Positions 4,213 to 5,421 of a DNA stretch of 5,421 nt are shown piece by piece. Below the pieces are notes generated by a model. That model was not told the origin of the DNA and did no database searches. It worked only from the letters and a program-made list of their open reading frames with translations. This DNA is from an uncultured euryarchaeote (GTDB taxonomy: Archaea; Thermoplasmatota; Thermoplasmata; UBA10834). Made by a program: the position numbers and the translations under genes. The stretch is from positions 1-5,421 of the forward strand of contig CALMQK010000215.1 of NCBI GenBank assembly GCA_937872085.1. Direction: 5' to 3'. Position 1 is the first letter of the stretch; each line of letters starts with the position of its first letter.

Positions 4213-5421
4213 TCGTCCATCTTCCTTATCTCGTCTTCCTTGGACTTGAGCATCCTGGCCAACCCAGAGAGTTCCTCCTCCATGGATTGCAGCCTGCCCC
4301 ATTCGCTCTCGAGACGCTGCTCGTCCTTCCGCGTCGTCTCCTCGCGCTGGGAGAGCTTCAGGTACATGTCATCGAGCTCGTTCTTCCGCCTCTCGAGCTC
4401 GGCGATCGTCTTCTCATCGATGCCCAGCGCGATCCCTTTCTTCGAGTCCTCGATCTTGTTCCAAAGGTCCTGGACCTCCGCACGCTCCTTCTCCAGGCGT
4501 TCGAGCTCCACTGCCAGCGTGCGCTCCTTGGTCTCGATGTCGCGGTCCTTCGATAGGAGGGTCTCCTCGAATGTTCGCAGTTCGATCTCCCTTCTCAGGA
4601 GGACCTCGTCGTTCGGTGTGGCCGCATGGTGCTTCGACAGGCTCGCGGTCTTCTGCGTGACCTCGGCTACCCGCTCCCGGACCTCCTCTTCTAGCTTCTC
4701 TCGATTGTCCATGATATCGAGCCGCCACTTCTCCAGCTCCAGCCTAAGCTGTTCGAGCCCCGCGTCCTTCTGGGCCACAAGGTCACGCTCCTTGTTCAGG
4801 TTCGCGCTGAGCAGCTCGAACTCCTCCGCGCTCTTCTCGAGCTGGGCCGTCCGTCTCCGCAGGTCGGCCTCGTTCTTGGACAGCTCGCTCGTCTTGTTGG
4901 CTATCTCTGCCTGCGCCAGTCTTTGTCCGTCCACGCTTCGCTGAAAGTCCTGCTGAGCAGTGGAGAATGTGTCCTTCTGGTCTTCGAGGTTCCTCACGGC
5001 CTCTGACAGCTGAGCCTCCCTATCCGCAAGGACCTTCTCCTTGTTCTGCTGATTCTTGGCACTATTGGTGATCTGTAGCTCCTTCTCCTTCAGAGCAGAC
5101 TGGTGCATCGAGAGTTCGTTCTCGAATGCAATCACGGCGTCGCTGGACTGGTCCAGCATCCGGGAGTTCTCCTCGTGTTTCTTGGTCAGTTCAGCCTGGA
5201 CCATCTCCCTCTGCTCGAGCTCCTTGCCCCTCTCCTCAGTCGTAGTCGCGAGTGATGCGATGGCCTGTTCCTGCGCCTTCAGGTCACCCTGTTTCTGGGC
5301 GATCGCGGCCCATGTGGCAGCGATGTCCTTGTTCGCCTCCTCGATTGCGCCCTTATCTCGTCCCAGCTGGGATCTCCATTCCTCCAATTCGGCCTTCTGC
5401 TTCTGCAACGCGATGGCTTCG
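4194..5421 (-). CDS. Long coiled-coil protein of unknown function (C-terminal 408 residues, 5' end outside window)
   Basis: I do not recognise a named family. The reading frame stays open to the right edge. The TTG at 5408 has in-frame sense codons before it (Glu-Ala-Ile-Ala), so the true start is probably upstream. The visible part is almost pure alpha-helical coiled coil: very rich in Glu, Lys, Gln, Arg, Leu and Ala, with heptad-spaced Leu/Ile, no cysteine, and proline only at one interior site and in the last residues (DDPPDAG). The interior break (SKHHAATPNDE, about residues 262-272 of the visible part, positions 4605-4637) looks like a flexible hinge between two rods. There is no Walker motif, membrane segment or zinc hook in the visible part. 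The whole protein could be an SMC/Rad50-like or cytoskeletal or scaffold-type protein, but head domains would have to lie upstream and none is shown at the C-terminus. A complete SMC or Rad50 protein would end in an ATPase half with Walker B, which is absent here. The gene converges on the SAM synthetase gene, so the two are not co-transcribed. Confidence 0.85.
   Translation of the reverse strand, partial: EAIALQKQKAELEEWRSQLGRDKGAIEEANKDIAATWAAIAQKQGDLKAQEQAIASLATTTEERGKELEQREMVQAELTKKHEENSRMLDQSSDAVIAFENELSMHQSALKEKELQITNSAKNQQNKEKVLADREAQLSEAVRNLEDQKDTFSTAQQDFQRSVDGQRLAQAEIANKTSELSKNEADLRRRTAQLEKSAEEFELLSANLNKERDLVAQKDAGLEQLRLELEKWRLDIMDNREKLEEEVRERVAEVTQKTASLSKHHAATPNDEVLLRREIELRTFEETLLSKDRDIETKERTLAVELERLEKERAEVQDLWNKIEDSKKGIALGIDEKTIAELERRKNELDDMYLKLSQREETTRKDEQRLESEWGRLQSMEEELSGLARMLKSKEDEIRKMDDPPDAG

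Noticed and set aside
4240..4944. A 234-residue Ser/Arg-rich plus-strand frame opposite the coiled-coil gene
   Set aside because: The serine runs are the mirror of Glu/Leu/Arg codons on the coding strand; there is no ribosome binding site or domain.
5406..5408. TTG at 5408 as the true start of the coiled-coil protein
   Set aside because: The frame remains open to the window edge upstream of it, there is no ribosome binding site in the visible bases, and the coiled-coil pattern is already under way.

Overview
The window looks like a moderately GC-rich archaeal genome fragment, most likely euryarchaeal in the broad sense; a Thermoplasmatota-type lineage is my best guess but is not proven here. 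The evidence is the archaeal family of S-adenosylmethionine synthetase (about 400 residues, unlike bacterial MetK), an archaeal-type acetoacetyl-CoA thiolase directly followed by an archaeal-type HMG-CoA synthase (the entry to isoprenoid lipid synthesis), AT-rich TATA-like boxes ahead of three genes, and Shine-Dalgarno sites that match the archaeal GGAGGTGA consensus.

Layout. Positions 1-174 (minus) carry the first 58 codons of HMG-CoA synthase, which runs off the left edge. Positions 180-1346 (minus) carry the complete thiolase, transcribed first, with a 5-base gap to the synthase. Positions 1347-1637 are a non-coding divergent promoter region of about 290 bases, with a TATA-like box for each direction, a 6+6 palindrome followed by a T run, a second inverted repeat and a direct repeat. 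Positions 1638-2912 (plus) carry lysine 2,3-aminomutase, and 2988-4184 (plus) carry the archaeal S-adenosylmethionine synthetase. Positions 4194-5421 (minus) carry the C-terminal 408 residues of a long coiled-coil protein that runs off the right edge. It converges on the synthetase gene with only 9 bases between the two stop codons.

How the genes fit together. Thiolase condenses two acetyl-CoA to acetoacetyl-CoA and HMG-CoA synthase adds a third, feeding mevalonate and archaeal lipid synthesis. On the other strand the synthetase makes SAM, which the radical-SAM lysine 2,3-aminomutase uses as cofactor to turn L-lysine into beta-lysine. In many methanogens beta-lysine is then acetylated by AblB to the osmolyte N-epsilon-acetyl-beta-lysine. 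No ablB is visible here, so the fate of beta-lysine is open. The coiled-coil protein has no recognisable catalytic domain in the visible part.

I see no mobile element, CRISPR array, tRNA or rRNA. The window is mostly conserved metabolism. The points most worth following up are the palindrome at the predicted thiolase transcription start, the aminomutase beside a SAM synthetase without its usual partner, and the nature of the coiled-coil protein.
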